Program-made: the position numbers and the translations under genes | Notes under the pieces: model-generated | Databases searched by the model: none | What the model was told of the DNA's origin: nothing | The model's input: only the letters and a program-made list of their open reading frames with translations | Assembly (NCBI GenBank): GCA_963762885.1 | Contig: CAVXNH010000036.1 | Coordinates: forward strand, 124,001 to 188,000 | Length of the DNA: 64,000 nucleotides | Direction of reading: 5' to 3' | Origin: JASHVB01 sp963762885 | GTDB taxonomy: Bacteria > Pseudomonadota > Alphaproteobacteria > Acetobacterales > Acetobacteraceae | In this document: piece by piece, positions 55,349 to 64,000 of the stretch | Numbering within the stretch: position 1 is the first letter of the stretch | Layout of the letters: every line of letters starts with the position of its first letter

Positions 55349-56806
55349 ATGATCCGCAACGGCCAGCAATACCGGGATTCGATTCGCGACGGCCGCCAGG
55401 TCTGGATCAACGGCGAGCGTGTGCGCGACGTCGCCGCGCATCCGATGTTCAAGCCGCTGGTCGATGTCCGCGCGCGCATCTATGACATGGCGCACGAGGC
55501 GGCGCACGCGCCGGTCATGACCTACCGCGCTGAAAACTCCGGCGAGACGTGCTCTGTCGGCACCAAGCTGCCGCTCACGCCGGAAGACTGGCACGCCAAG
55601 CGGGACGCGGTAAGTGCGGTGCTGGATGAGGTCGGCGGCATCGTCACGCGCGTCGGCGACGAAACGGTCGGCGAGATGTGGTCGCTGTACGACGGCCAGG
55701 ATCTGCTGAACGAGGCCAACCCGCAGTTCTCGGAAAACATTCGCCTCCATGTGGACCGCGTGGTGCGCGAGGACCCGTTCCACGTCTCCGCCAACACCGA
55801 TCCCAAGGGCGACCGGTCGAAACGGCCACAGGACCAGGATCCGGACATGCTGCTGCACGTGGTCAAGGAGACCGATGCCGGCATCATCGTGCGCGGTGCG
55901 AAGTACGAGACCGCGGCGGCCTATGCCAACCAGGCGTTCACCAAGCCGACAATCGCCAACTGGGGGGATTCGCAGCTTTCGGATTACGCGGTGGGCTTCA
56001 TCTGCAACCTCAGTGCGCCCAACCTGAAGTTCATCTGCCGCACCGGGTTCGCCAGCCGTGCTCCAATGGAAGACTATCCGCTGTCCAACCGGTTCGACGA
56101 GGTCGATACGCTGCTGGTATTCGACAACGTGCTGATCCCGTGGGAGGACGTGCTGTTCTACCGCCATACCAAGGCGGCCACCTACATCCGCGCGACGCTG
56201 CACCGCTACAGCGCGTTCGCCTTCGTGCAGCGCAACGTCAAGCTGGCGGATTTCATGATCGGCGCCGCGCTGTTCAATGCCCGGCAGACCGGGCTGGAGC
56301 ACCAGCAGGCCGTGCAGGAAAAGCTGGCGTTGCTGGCGTGTTATCGCGAGGGCATCAACGCGCATCTCACTGCCTCGATCGCCTGTGCGAAGCGCAGTTC
56401 GGCAGGACTTCTGATGCCGGACCAGTCATTGCTCATGACGGGCCGTGTGCTGGCCTCGTCGCAATTGCACAATATGATGCATATCGCCCGCGAGTTGTGC
56501 GGCGGACAGATCTGCGTCACGCCCGATGCGGCGGCGTTCCGCGATCCCGAGACGGCGCCGTGGCTGGAGAAGTACTACAACGTCAACGAGAATTGGCAGG
56601 CCGAGGATCGCCGCAAGCTGCTGGCCTTCGCCCGCGACCTGTTGAACTCGGACTACGCCGGGCACCGGCTGACGTTCCAGTTGTTCGCGCAGTCGCCGCC
56701 CTACGCCAACCTTGCAGCGGTGTACCGCAACTTCGATTGGGACGAGACATTGCGCGTGGTGCAGAAATCGGCCGGCCTGTCGGACCGGGTGCGCCCGGGC
56801 AAGTAG
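55349..56806 (+). CDS. HpaB-family FADH2-dependent hydroxylase (4-hydroxyphenylacetate 3-monooxygenase type)
   Basis: The 485-residue protein has the acyl-CoA-dehydrogenase-like fold of HpaB. Family segments include RDGRQVWINGERV, MTYRAENSGE, TKPTIANWGDSQLSDYAVGF, FDNVLIPWEDVLFYRH and FARDLLNSDYAGHRLTFQLF. HpaB enzymes ortho-hydroxylate phenols using FADH2 from HpaC; no hpaC gene is in view. It is probably co-transcribed with the ATPase and belongs to the same uptake/oxidation unit as the NtaA-type enzyme. Confidence 0.88.
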   Translation: MIRNGQQYRDSIRDGRQVWINGERVRDVAAHPMFKPLVDVRARIYDMAHEAAHAPVMTYRAENSGETCSVGTKLPLTPEDWHAKRDAVSAVLDEVGGIVTRVGDETVGEMWSLYDGQDLLNEANPQFSENIRLHVDRVVREDPFHVSANTDPKGDRSKRPQDQDPDMLLHVVKETDAGIIVRGAKYETAAAYANQAFTKPTIANWGDSQLSDYAVGFICNLSAPNLKFICRTGFASRAPMEDYPLSNRFDEVDTLLVFDNVLIPWEDVLFYRHTKAATYIRATLHRYSAFAFVQRNVKLADFMIGAALFNARQTGLEHQQAVQEKLALLACYREGINAHLTASIACAKRSSAGLLMPDQSLLMTGRVLASSQLHNMMHIARELCGGQICVTPDAAAFRDPETAPWLEKYYNVNENWQAEDRRKLLAFARDLLNSDYAGHRLTFQLFAQSPPYANLAAVYRNFDWDETLRVVQKSAGLSDRVRPGK

Positions 56807-56828
56807 GCGGCGCGAGAGCAGCGGCAGG

Positions 56829-56869
56829 CCGCCCCTCACCGTCATGCCGACGGAGAGGGGCGGCATGAC
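56829..56869. repeat. overlapping alternative hairpins
   Basis: CCGCCCCTC (56829-56837) pairs with GAGGGGCGG (56855-56863), while GTCATGCCG (56841-56849) pairs with CGGCATGAC (56861-56869). The two stems exclude each other. It sits after hpaB-like and before the converging DUF2252 gene. Confidence 0.6.
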
Positions 56870-56930
56870 GAGAGGCTATCGTCCGAGCGCCCGTCAGGCC
56901 GTTTGGTGCGGCAAGACTGCGCCAACCGGA

Positions 56931-58142
56931 TCAGCCTGCGGCTTCTTCCAATGCATAGCGGCGGCAGTGTTCCAGGTAGGCCGCTTCCTGCTTTGCCACC
57001 AAACCCACCACGCTCGACCACAGCCAGGACGGCGCGTCCAAGCCTTTCGCCGTCGAGCGGTTGATCTCGCGATGCCAGCGGCGACGCGTTGCCGCATCCA
57101 TCTGCCCGCCATGCGCCTTGCCGACCACGCTCGCCAGGAATCGCGCGGCCTTCATTGCCTCCTCGCGGCTGAGCTGGTCGATTTCGACCTTCAGATCCTG
57201 CGGCAGCAACTCGCGCACGAACACCGCACGGCCAAGCAAACGCGCCGCCACCATGCGTTCACCGAGATACGGAGACAGACTGCGTGCCGCGGCGACCACA
57301 CGCTCGGCAGGGTCCTTCGGCGACTGCGATGGGGTGGCGCCGGGCACTGCCGACTTCACTGCCTCCTTGATGTCCATCAGGCACAGATTGTCATTGCCGG
57401 CCCGCTGGTCGCCGACGCCGACCAGCACCGCCAGGCGTAACCGCCCAAGCGAACTGCAGCCCTTCATCCAGTACGCCGCATCCAGCACTTCCGTCGGCGC
57501 ATCGTCGTCGCGGCAACGCAGCGCCGTCGCCAGCGCGCGCAGGCGTTCTTCCGCGAACAGCGTCTCCACCGCGGCCCGTTCGTCGCCCATCAGCGGCCAG
57601 AAGCACTTACCCAGCGGTATGCTCGGTTTGACGTTTTCGATGCGCTCGCGGGCGAGATGTTTCCACGACCGCCGCGCCGCCTTGCGCATGACGACGCGAA
57701 TCAACTCCGGACGCTGGCCGGCCTTCGCTGCGCCGGCATCGCCTTGCAATCCGGCAGCGTAGCCATCGATCATTTGCTCCAGCATGCGCGCCGTAGTGAC
57801 ACCCGGCAGGTCGGAGCCTCGCGCGGCGGTTGCCAGCGACAGGCCGAGCCTGATCAGGTCATACGCGGGGTTCCCGATCACCGCCTGATCGAAATCGCGG
57901 ATCTGAATATCGATGTTGCCGTCGGCATCCGCCACCGGGCCGAGATTGCCGAGGTGGCAGTCGCCGCAGATCCAGATGTCCGGGCCGGCAGGAATGCTCT
58001 GCCCATCGAGGCAGTCGTAGAAATGCTGTGTGCTGCCGCGGACATAGGCGCTGGCTGACGTCGCCATCTTGATATTGCGGCGGTGGTTCAGCACCGCCGT
58101 ACGTTGCTCTGGGTTGGTGGGATAGCGGGCGCGCTTTTTCAT
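56931..58142 (-). CDS. DUF2252 family protein
   Basis: The 403-residue protein has a kinase-like layout of DUF2252: IWICGDCHLGNLGPVADADG, IQIRDFDQAVIGNPAYDLIRL and a late VGKAHGGQ. The HLGN and RDFD elements resemble aminoglycoside-phosphotransferase catalytic and metal loops, so phosphotransfer is possible. The family is uncharacterised. The ATG at 58142 (MKKRARYP) has GAGG about 12 bases upstream; an ATG at 58160 overlaps that site and adds six residues. Confidence 0.85.
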   Translation of the reverse strand: MKKRARYPTNPEQRTAVLNHRRNIKMATSASAYVRGSTQHFYDCLDGQSIPAGPDIWICGDCHLGNLGPVADADGNIDIQIRDFDQAVIGNPAYDLIRLGLSLATAARGSDLPGVTTARMLEQMIDGYAAGLQGDAGAAKAGQRPELIRVVMRKAARRSWKHLARERIENVKPSIPLGKCFWPLMGDERAAVETLFAEERLRALATALRCRDDDAPTEVLDAAYWMKGCSSLGRLRLAVLVGVGDQRAGNDNLCLMDIKEAVKSAVPGATPSQSPKDPAERVVAAARSLSPYLGERMVAARLLGRAVFVRELLPQDLKVEIDQLSREEAMKAARFLASVVGKAHGGQMDAATRRRWHREINRSTAKGLDAPSWLWSSVVGLVAKQEAAYLEHCRRYALEEAAG

Positions 58143-58229
58143 GAAAATATATTGCCTCATTGAAATAGAAAGCCGCGCGGCGATACACGCCCAGGACGGG
58201 CATGCATCGCCGCAGAGACGCCCGGACCG

Positions 58230-59108
58230 TCAGACCTCGTCGCGCAGACTGCCGCCCAACGCCGCGGCAGCACTGGCGATGAACGCGCCGATCACCATCG
58301 ACAATGCGGTAAAGATGGACACCGCCGAGGCCGACTTGCGCGCCGTGTCGGCAGCCTGCCGCGCCTTGATCTCCGCTGCCTTCTCTTGCGTAACGACATC
58401 ATCGACCCGCTTCTGCGCGTCGTCCTGCGAGATGCCGGTGCGTGACGCAATCAGTTGCGCAAGATAGGTGCGATCCGCCGCCGGAACGTCGCCGTTGGTA
58501 GTTCCGCGGGCCAGGATGCGGGTCGTTTCGGCTTGCACCGACGCATCGGAACCCGCCATTTCCGGCTTCTCGCCGCGATACAGCGTATCCACGTCGTAAG
58601 CGCGAGACTGCGCCGTCGATGCCGCGGCGCCGGCGCCCTGCGCGGCACCGGACGCCGCGGTCGCTGTCGCCTGGACAGCGGTGCCGATAGCAGACGACGC
58701 GGCCGACGCCAGGATCACCGCACCGATCACGCTGGCGAGCGCCCAGGTCAGGAAGCCGTGCGCGGTGTCGCGGAAGAACACCTCGTGCGTGTGGGTGCCG
58801 ACCCATTTGGTGCGCAGCCGTCCGGTGATGTAGCCGCCCAACCCGGACGAGAGCCACTGCACGACGATCAGCCAGATGCCGGCGCCGATGGTGAAGGTGG
58901 TCGCCGATGCGCCGGCATTGTGCCACGGCGAGATCGCCGCCAGGCCGAGCCCGGAGCCAAGCGCGACCAACACCAGCGTGACGGAGGCCGCAGCGACGCC
59001 GCCGCCGATGATCGCCGCCCAGGAAACCGCGGACACCGCGGATTCCACGGGCTGGTCGGGAGCGTCCCCGTAGGACACGCCCCGCGATGGAGCAATGACG
59101 CTTTGCAT
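58230..59108 (-). CDS. membrane protein of unknown function with Ala-rich loop
   Basis: The 292-residue protein has four predicted spans: AVSWAAIIGGGVAAASVTLV, GIWLIVVQWLSSGLGGYITG, FLTWALASVIGAVILASAA and VSIFTALSMVIGAFIASAAA. A long Ala/Gln-rich extra-membrane segment lies between the third and fourth. It contains a helical part (DDAQKRVDDVVTQEKAAEIK). It starts one base after the stop of the 25-residue gene upstream, so translation is coupled. No enzymatic motif was seen. Similar proteins occur in other alphaproteobacteria. Confidence 0.7.
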   Translation of the reverse strand: MQSVIAPSRGVSYGDAPDQPVESAVSAVSWAAIIGGGVAAASVTLVLVALGSGLGLAAISPWHNAGASATTFTIGAGIWLIVVQWLSSGLGGYITGRLRTKWVGTHTHEVFFRDTAHGFLTWALASVIGAVILASAASSAIGTAVQATATAASGAAQGAGAAASTAQSRAYDVDTLYRGEKPEMAGSDASVQAETTRILARGTTNGDVPAADRTYLAQLIASRTGISQDDAQKRVDDVVTQEKAAEIKARQAADTARKSASAVSIFTALSMVIGAFIASAAAALGGSLRDEV

Positions 59109-59109
59109 G

Positions 59110-59187
59110 TCAGTGCCAGATCAAGGCGAGCAGAATGATGACGGGGATGGGAACGCCGAGAAGCCAGAGAAGAATGCCGCGACCCAT
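59110..59187 (-). CDS. 25-residue single-span membrane protein
   Basis: The protein starts MGRGILLWLLGVPIPVIILL and ends in ALIWH: one hydrophobic helix with two prolines. A strong GGGAGG ribosome-binding site lies six bases before the ATG. It stops one base before the next gene begins. The same short sequence type recurs ahead of membrane-protein genes in related bacteria, by my recollection. It may be a real small protein or a coupling leader peptide. Confidence 0.65.
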   Translation of the reverse strand: MGRGILLWLLGVPIPVIILLALIWH

Positions 59188-59434
59188 GGGGGACCTCCCG
59201 ATGCAGTAGGTGTTTGTGAGTGTGACGCGGAGCATGCAACGCTCTGTTGGCGTCACGGTTTCCCGGGTTGACGCGATCGGGATCGGCAAGAGTGTGCGCG
59301 TAGAGCCGCCGGATTCCCGAGCCACAGAATGCATGTTACAATATAGTGCGCGAGTGGCCGGGGCCGCATCACGTTGGCGTATCGCGGCCTTCGTTGGCGG
59401 GTCGACAGACGATTATGCGAGAACAGGCTTGTCG

Positions 59435-59578
59435 TTACGGCACCGGGTTCCCTAGGAGGCGACCCACCTCATGCTTGAGCAGCGGTAGGTCGTTGACGAT
59501 CACGTCCCAGACCAGAATATGATCGACGCTCCAGTAGCCGTGGATCAGGCGATTGCGAAATGCGATCACCTTAAACCA
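59435..59578 (-). pseudogene. hepT: HepT toxin remnant (C-terminal third)
   Basis: About 47 residues read WFKVIAFRNRLIHGYWSVDH and LVWDVIVNDLPLLKHEVGRL. These include the R-x(4)-H-x-Y RNase motif (RNRLIHGY) of HepT toxins. The N-terminal part (usually about 60-80 residues) is missing. The perfect palindrome 59623-59712 lies between this fragment and mntA. Some codons from 59578 back to about 59620 might still be hepT. Without the N-terminus it is unlikely to dimerise or act. Confidence 0.75.
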
Positions 59579-59622
59579 ACTCGCCGAACGATCCGACTCT
59601 CGGCCACATCGCACCGGCCGCT

Positions 59623-59712
59623 CCCAATCGTCATGGCCGGGCTTGACCCGGCCATCTGTCGCGGCACCGTGCTGCATAGATGGCCGGGTCAAGCCCGGCC
59701 ATGACGATTGGG
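59623..59712. repeat. perfect 35-bp palindromic element between mntA and hepT remnant
   Basis: Arms 59623-59657 (CCCAATCGTCATGGCCGGGC and onward) and 59678-59712 are exact inverted repeats over a 20-base loop. The core GTCATGGCCGGGCTTGACCC differs from 21157 and 15954, but the outline is the same: TCATG ends and a GGCCATC middle. Confidence 0.92.
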
Positions 59713-59761
59713 TCGGTCAGAGCCGTACGTCAATCATTTTGCGGGTTGGTATTCCCGGACT

Positions 59762-60052
59762 TCACACCGGACGCGCTTCGGCTTCGATGAACGGACGGAA
59801 ATGCGGGCTGAGGCTGCGGGACAGCAGCAGATCGACCCGCCGGTGCAGGAGCGATTCGAACTCTTCTGCCAGTCCCAGATAATCGCCGAAACCACGATCG
59901 GGACTCAGGTCGATCAATAGGTCCACGTCGCTATCAGGCCGCTCTTCGCCGCGAGCGACCGAGCCGAACAACCGGAGGTTACTCGCACCGTACCGGGCCG
60001 CGATATTCAACAACGTATCGCGCTGGCGGTGGATGTCCTCGCGCAACGACAT
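59762..60052 (-). CDS. mntA: MntA-type nucleotidyltransferase antitoxin
   Basis: The 96-residue minimal nucleotidyltransferase has the active-site motif GSVARGEERPDSDVDLLID (GSx10DxD). MntA AMPylates the Tyr of HepT to silence it (type VII toxin-antitoxin). The ATG at 60052 (MSLREDIHRQ) has GGAG seven bases upstream. Its partner is reduced to a C-terminal fragment. Confidence 0.88.
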   Translation of the reverse strand: MSLREDIHRQRDTLLNIAARYGASNLRLFGSVARGEERPDSDVDLLIDLSPDRGFGDYLGLAEEFESLLHRRVDLLLSRSLSPHFRPFIEAEARPV

Positions 60053-60118
60053 CACCAAACTCCTAACTTCTCCATCATTCGATTGCCGAATTCGCAGACG
60101 ATCAATCCACTATCCGGA

Positions 60119-61636
60119 CTACCGTCCCCCCTTCCCGGCCGCGAACCGCACCGCTTCCTCCGCCGCGCGGAACAGCGCCTTCGCCTTCTGACGGCACTCC
60201 TCGTATTCCGCCTCCGGATCGGAATCCGCGACGATCCCGGCCCCGGCCTGCACATACATCGTGCCGTCCTTCACCAGCGCGGTGCGCAGCCCGATGCAGG
60301 TGTCCATCGTGCCGTTGGCAGCGAAATACCCGATGCACCCGGCGTAGATGTTGCGCCGCGCCGGTTCCAGTTCCTCGATGATCTCCATCGCCCGCACCTT
60401 CGGCGCGCCCGACAGCGTGCCGGCCGGGAAGCCACCCGCCAGGGCGTCCAGCGCATCCAGCCCCTCCGCCAGCCGGCCCTCGACATTGGACGAGATGTGC
60501 ATCACGTGGCTGAACCGCTCGATGGCGAAGCTCGCGGTCACCTTCACCGAGCCCAGTGCCGCCACCCGCCCCACGTCGTTCCGCCCCAGATCGAGCAGCA
60601 TCAAATGCTCTGCCCGCTCCTTCGGGTCGGACAGGAGTTCCGCCTCCAGCGCCTGGTCTTCTTCGTAAGACGCGCCGCGCCGCCGGGTGCCGGCCAGCGG
60701 GCGTATCGTCACCACCCCATCCCGCAACCTCACCAACACTTCCGGACTGCTCCCCACCACGGCGAAGCCGCCGAAATCGAGGAAGAACAGGAACGGCGCC
60801 GGATTGATCCGCCGCAGCGCGCGATACAGCGCGAAGGGCGGCAGCACGAACGGAGCGGAGAACCGCTGCGCCACCACGATCTGGAACGCATCCCCGGCGG
60901 CGATGTAGTCCTTGCACCGCACCACCGCGGTCTCGAACCCCTCCTTCGAGAAGTTCGACGCCGGCGCCGGCGGTTCCGGCAGCAGCACCGGAGGCGCGGG
61001 ATGCGGCAGCGGGCGCTCCAGCGCCGCCTCGGCCTCGTCCAGCCGCGCCTGGGCGGTCTCCCACGCCGCTTCGGCCGGGTGGTCCGCGCGAGGATAGACC
61101 GGCGCGGCCAGGGTCAGTTCGTCGTTCACATTGTCGAAGATGGCGAACAGCGTCGGGCGTAGCAGCAGCCCCTCCGGCACGCCCAGTTCTTCCACGTTCT
61201 TCGCCGGCAGCTTTTCCATCAGCCGCACCATGTCGTAGCCGAGGTAGCCGACCAGTCCGCCGGCCATCGGCGGCAGGCTGGCGGGCACCTCCATGCGCGC
61301 CTCGGCGATGGTCGCGCGCAGGCTGTCCAGCGCCGGCCGCGCGTCCGGCATGAAGGCGTGCGGCGCCGAGCGGACATCACGGTTGATCTCGGCCCGCCCG
61401 TCGCGGCAGCGCCAGATCAGGTCCGGCTCCATGCCGATGATGGAGTAGCGGCCGCGCGCCGCGCCGCCCTCCACGCTTTCCAGCAGGAACGAGTTGGGAT
61501 GGCCGTGCGCCAGCTTGAGGAACGCCGCGACCGGGGTTTCCAGATCCGCCACGCCGCGCCGCCACACCAGGCTGCCGCGCCCGGCGTCATAGGCGGAACG
61601 GAAGGCGGCGAAACCGGGGGGGAGGGTGACGTTCAT
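60119..61636 (-). CDS. trpE: anthranilate synthase component I
   Basis: The 505-residue chorismate-utilising enzyme has an N-terminal tryptophan-feedback site (SFLLESVEGG). Catalytic segments are FQIVVAQRF, IRPLAGTRRRG, LLDLGRNDVGRV, FSHVMHISSNVEG, TLSGAPKVRAMEII and YVQAGAGIVADSDPE. It makes anthranilate from chorismate with TrpG glutamine amidotransferase. The ATG follows AGGAAAGG. trpG, usually next in related genomes, is absent; the toxin-antitoxin remnant follows instead. Confidence 0.95.
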   Translation of the reverse strand: MNVTLPPGFAAFRSAYDAGRGSLVWRRGVADLETPVAAFLKLAHGHPNSFLLESVEGGAARGRYSIIGMEPDLIWRCRDGRAEINRDVRSAPHAFMPDARPALDSLRATIAEARMEVPASLPPMAGGLVGYLGYDMVRLMEKLPAKNVEELGVPEGLLLRPTLFAIFDNVNDELTLAAPVYPRADHPAEAAWETAQARLDEAEAALERPLPHPAPPVLLPEPPAPASNFSKEGFETAVVRCKDYIAAGDAFQIVVAQRFSAPFVLPPFALYRALRRINPAPFLFFLDFGGFAVVGSSPEVLVRLRDGVVTIRPLAGTRRRGASYEEDQALEAELLSDPKERAEHLMLLDLGRNDVGRVAALGSVKVTASFAIERFSHVMHISSNVEGRLAEGLDALDALAGGFPAGTLSGAPKVRAMEIIEELEPARRNIYAGCIGYFAANGTMDTCIGLRTALVKDGTMYVQAGAGIVADSDPEAEYEECRQKAKALFRAAEEAVRFAAGKGGR

Positions 61637-61661
61637 GGGACCTTTCCTGGGCTGTTGCCTC

Positions 61662-61719
61662 CCCCTCCCGCGATGCGGGAGGGGTCAGGGGAGGGTGATG
61701 CGTGCGGCGCGCATCACCC
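61662..61719. terminator. two strong hairpins between ppiD and trpE
   Basis: CCCCTCCCGC/GCGGGAGGGG (61662-61684, three-base loop) and GGGTGATGCG/CGCATCACCC (61693-61719) lie in tandem in the gap upstream of trpE. They may end the ppiD message, or act in a trpE leader. No leader peptide with Trp codons was noticed. Confidence 0.5.
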
Positions 61720-61759
61720 TCACCCTACCCTCTCCCGCGCGGCGGGGAGGGGATTTCGT

Positions 61760-63667
61760 TCATGGCTGCACGATGCTGTTGTAGTTCTCCTGGTTGATCC
61801 GCGGATTGGCGCGATCGCGCACCGCCTCCGCAAAGATCGACGCGATGTCATTACCCACGTGCGGTTCACCGCGCTGCGCAACTGGTCGTAGCCGCCCGGG
61901 TCCACCCCCGGGTTCGGCGTTTCGATTTGAGCAGGCATGGCGACGACGAACGTGGTGGGCGTCGCCACCATCGCCGGCTCCCCCGGCTTCAGCCCGAACA
62001 GCACATTCGCCAGTTCGCCCGGCAGATCCTCCCGCGCCGCGCCACGCGTCACCTGCGGCGTGCGGTTCACCGCCACGCCGGCCACCGCCGCGGCATCCGC
62101 CAGCGACTGCCCGCCCTTGATCGCGGTCAGCAGCTTCGCCGCCCTTTGCTCCGCGGCGTGGCGCTGCTGATCGGCCGTCCAATCCTCGGTCACCTGCGCT
62201 TGCACCTCCTCGAACGGTTTCGGCTCCGGCGGGATGACGTCCTCGACGCTCACCGCGTAATACGCCGAGCCGCCGGCCGACGGCGTCTGCACCTCGGTAA
62301 GCTGCGGCGGGTCGCCCTTCTGCGCCTGGAACGCGGCGGCCACCAGCGCGGCCTTCAGTTCCGGCGCCCCCGGGATCGGCGCCGGCGTGCCGTCCTTGGT
62401 GTTGCCTTTCGCATCCAGCGTGCCGGCCACGCCAGCCAGACCGAGATCGCCCGGCATCTGGTCGAGCGATGTGCCGTTGCCCAGCAGGTTGTCGATCTTG
62501 TTGGCACGGTCGTACATCAGGTCGGTGGCCTTCTCTGCCAGCATCCTGTTGCGCAGCGCCTGCTTCACGTCGTCGAAGGTCTTCTCGCTGCCCGGCGTCA
62601 CCTTGGTCACCTTCAGCACGTACCAGCCCAGCGCGCCCTTCACCGGATCGGCCACAGTATCGGCCGCTGTGGCGAACACGGCCTTGGCCAGGTCGGCATC
62701 GGGAAATTCCGCCTGCGATGCGCATCGTCCAGCGCCACCGCCGACGCCCCATCCTGCTGCGCGGCCGCCTGCATCGCCGCCCAATCCGCGCCGCCGCGCC
62801 ATTGTTGTGCCAGCGCCCGCGCCTTGGCCTCGTCGGCGGTCGAAATCACCTCGGCCGAGCGCTTGTCCGGCGTCACGTATTCCGCCTTGCGCTGGTCGTA
62901 GGCCGCCCGCAGGTCATCGTCGGTGATCGGGATGTCGGCTTGGCCAGCGTCTGCGGCGACAGCACGATCGCCTTGATGCGGCGCAATTCCGGCTAGCTGT
63001 AGAGTTCCGGGTGGTTGTCATACCAGCGCTGCAGTTCGGCGTCGGTCGGCGGCGGCGCCGTTTCCGCTGCGAACGGAAACTCCACCATATCGGCCGAGCG
63101 CTTCTCGAACTGGGCCTGATACAGCGGCACGGCTTCGGCCTGCGGGCCGGCGCCGCCGGCAGCCACGGCCTCCAGCACTTGCCGCTGCGCCAGCTCCTCG
63201 CGCATCAGTTCGACAAACCGTTGCTCGGTAAGGCCGTGGTTGCGCAACACAGCCTCGAACGCCTGCCGGCTGAACTTGCCATCCTTGTCGCGGAACGCCG
63301 GCAGCTCATAGGTGGCGTCGCGCACCGCCGCGTCCGGCGTCACCACGCGCAGGCCACGCAACTCCTGGTCCAAAGCGGCCTGGCCGATCAGCCGCTGTAG
63401 CGCCGCGTCGCCCGCGTTGCGCTTGAGGTCGGCCGAGGCATCCTGGCCGGGCGGCAGGTTGCGCGTCGCCTGGTTGAGTTCCCGCTGGTATTCCGCCTGG
63501 AATGCCGCGCCCTCGACGGTCTGGTCGCCGACCTTGGCCACCCAGGTCGAGGTGCCGACCAGGCGGAACACGTCGCCGATGCCCCAGATGATGAAGGCGG
63601 CCACCATGATCAGGAAGAAGCCGCGGACGGGCCAGGTATCCAGGGAGCGGCGAAGCGTAGAAATCAT
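61760..63667 (-). pseudogene. ppiD: PpiD/SurA-type peptidyl-prolyl isomerase, several frame breaks
   Basis: The N-terminus (MISTLRRSLDTWPVRGFFLI) with one membrane anchor (FFLIMVAAFIIWGIGDVF) matches PpiD, the periplasmic folding helper. The rest is recognisable across three frames: NPELYS-like end, LPITDD region, LGWYVLKVTKVTPG (parvulin-like) and a C-terminus ENYNSIVQP. Breaks are an in-frame TAG at 62993-62995 and shifts near 62943, 62715 and 61862. The shifts are each a net loss of one base (or gain of two). Total length fits a normal protein of about 636 residues. Either a decayed gene or a poorly corrected stretch. Confidence 0.8.
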
Positions 63668-64000
63668 CGTGCGGTATCCGTTGGCTGGGTGGGTTAAGCT
63701 AGGACCGGTCGGCGGCTGAGTGTCCCGCGGCGCCGCCAACCGCCTGGTCCGAACGCCGGCGTTGCCTCGCCATAGACCATCGGCCCCGCCGCCACCAGCG
63801 CCGCCGGCTTCGATCCAAGACCCGGGCCCAGACGGCGCGGGGTAACTCGACCCGCGCAAAATACGCCTGTCCCCTGGAGGGCCTGGGCTGCAAAGCGGAC
63901 CAAGGTTGGGGGAGGCGCCGGAGGGTCGCACCCCGTCCCCGGGCCTATCCCTCCGCCGTTTTAATGTCCCATATCCGTCTCAAAATCGCGCGTTCAAGTC
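63668..64000. other. 333-bp end region without a supported gene
   Basis: Only the ppiD upstream region can be assigned. Short open frames here are Arg/Pro/Gly-rich and resemble no family I know. A gene may begin beyond the right edge. Confidence 0.5.

Noticed and set aside
59435..59692. Intact 85-residue protein including the palindrome-encoded N-terminus
   Set aside because: The first 30 residues are translated from the repeat element and only the HepT-like part has protein similarity.
62993..62995. TAG in ppiD as a recoded amino acid
   Set aside because: No pyrrolysine genes are present in the window and the same gene has further frame breaks.
63668..64000. Start of tpiA or another housekeeping gene upstream of ppiD
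   Set aside because: No frame shows triosephosphate isomerase motifs or any other family signature.

Overview
The window is G+C-rich DNA, about two-thirds G+C by eye. It carries dense bacterial genes, class II fumarase, TctABC/Bug transporters, a pyruvate oxidase next to a bd-type oxidase, PyrE, TrpE and many long intergenic palindromes. Protein style (TAT-exported solute-binding proteins, an HGGxSTG mini-protein, Bug proteins, several luciferase-like monooxygenases) suggests an alphaproteobacterium, most likely Acetobacteraceae/Rhodospirillales. This taxonomic call is an inference.

Layout. 1-5.9 kb: a MoxR/midasin-like AAA+ ATPase and a VWA protein, divergent from a SorC-type regulator. 6.0-9.1 kb: cdh, hpxZ-like gene, a vapBC pair with a broken toxin, and a frameshifted tartrate/D-malate dehydrogenase. 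9.1-17 kb: pyrE, then a carbohydrate-type ABC importer present as tandem duplicates (two binding proteins, two permease pairs) with no ATPase gene. 17-25.4 kb: two small orphan genes, a sorbosone-dehydrogenase-like protein, a MetE-like protein, a TTC38-like TPR protein, a flavin-dependent oxidoreductase, tRNA-Arg(ACG) and an exported alpha/beta hydrolase. 25.4-32.6 kb (minus strand): thrE, fumC, and a poxB-cydA-cydB operon that would pass electrons from pyruvate through ubiquinone to oxygen.

33.0-49.1 kb: fourteen consecutive minus-strand genes with small gaps or ATGA overlaps. In order of transcription they encode an N-acyl-D-amino-acid deacylase, amidase, DUF1989 protein, TPR protein, NrtS-like protein, isocitrate-lyase-family enzyme, aconitase, MmgE/PrpD protein, TctB, TctA, TctC, an exported isochorismatase-like protein, a VOC protein and an M28 peptidase. 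They read as one uptake-and-breakdown pathway for an amide-bearing or acylated polycarboxylate. This is the best candidate for an undescribed system. 49.5-56.8 kb: a polyamine/opine-type ABC importer split across a divergent promoter region, with an NtaA/DszA-type monooxygenase and an HpaB-type hydroxylase. 56.9-63.7 kb: a DUF2252 protein, two membrane proteins, an mntA-hepT pair with a truncated toxin, trpE and a badly disrupted ppiD.

Two window-wide patterns stand out. First, at least six otherwise well-conserved genes are broken by single-base indels, mostly at one- or two-base runs, and ppiD has several. This looks more like uncorrected consensus errors than decay, so those products are probably intact in the organism. 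Second, long near-perfect inverted repeats occupy many gene ends. One lies inside the former 5' end of a permease gene and another abuts a truncated hepT.
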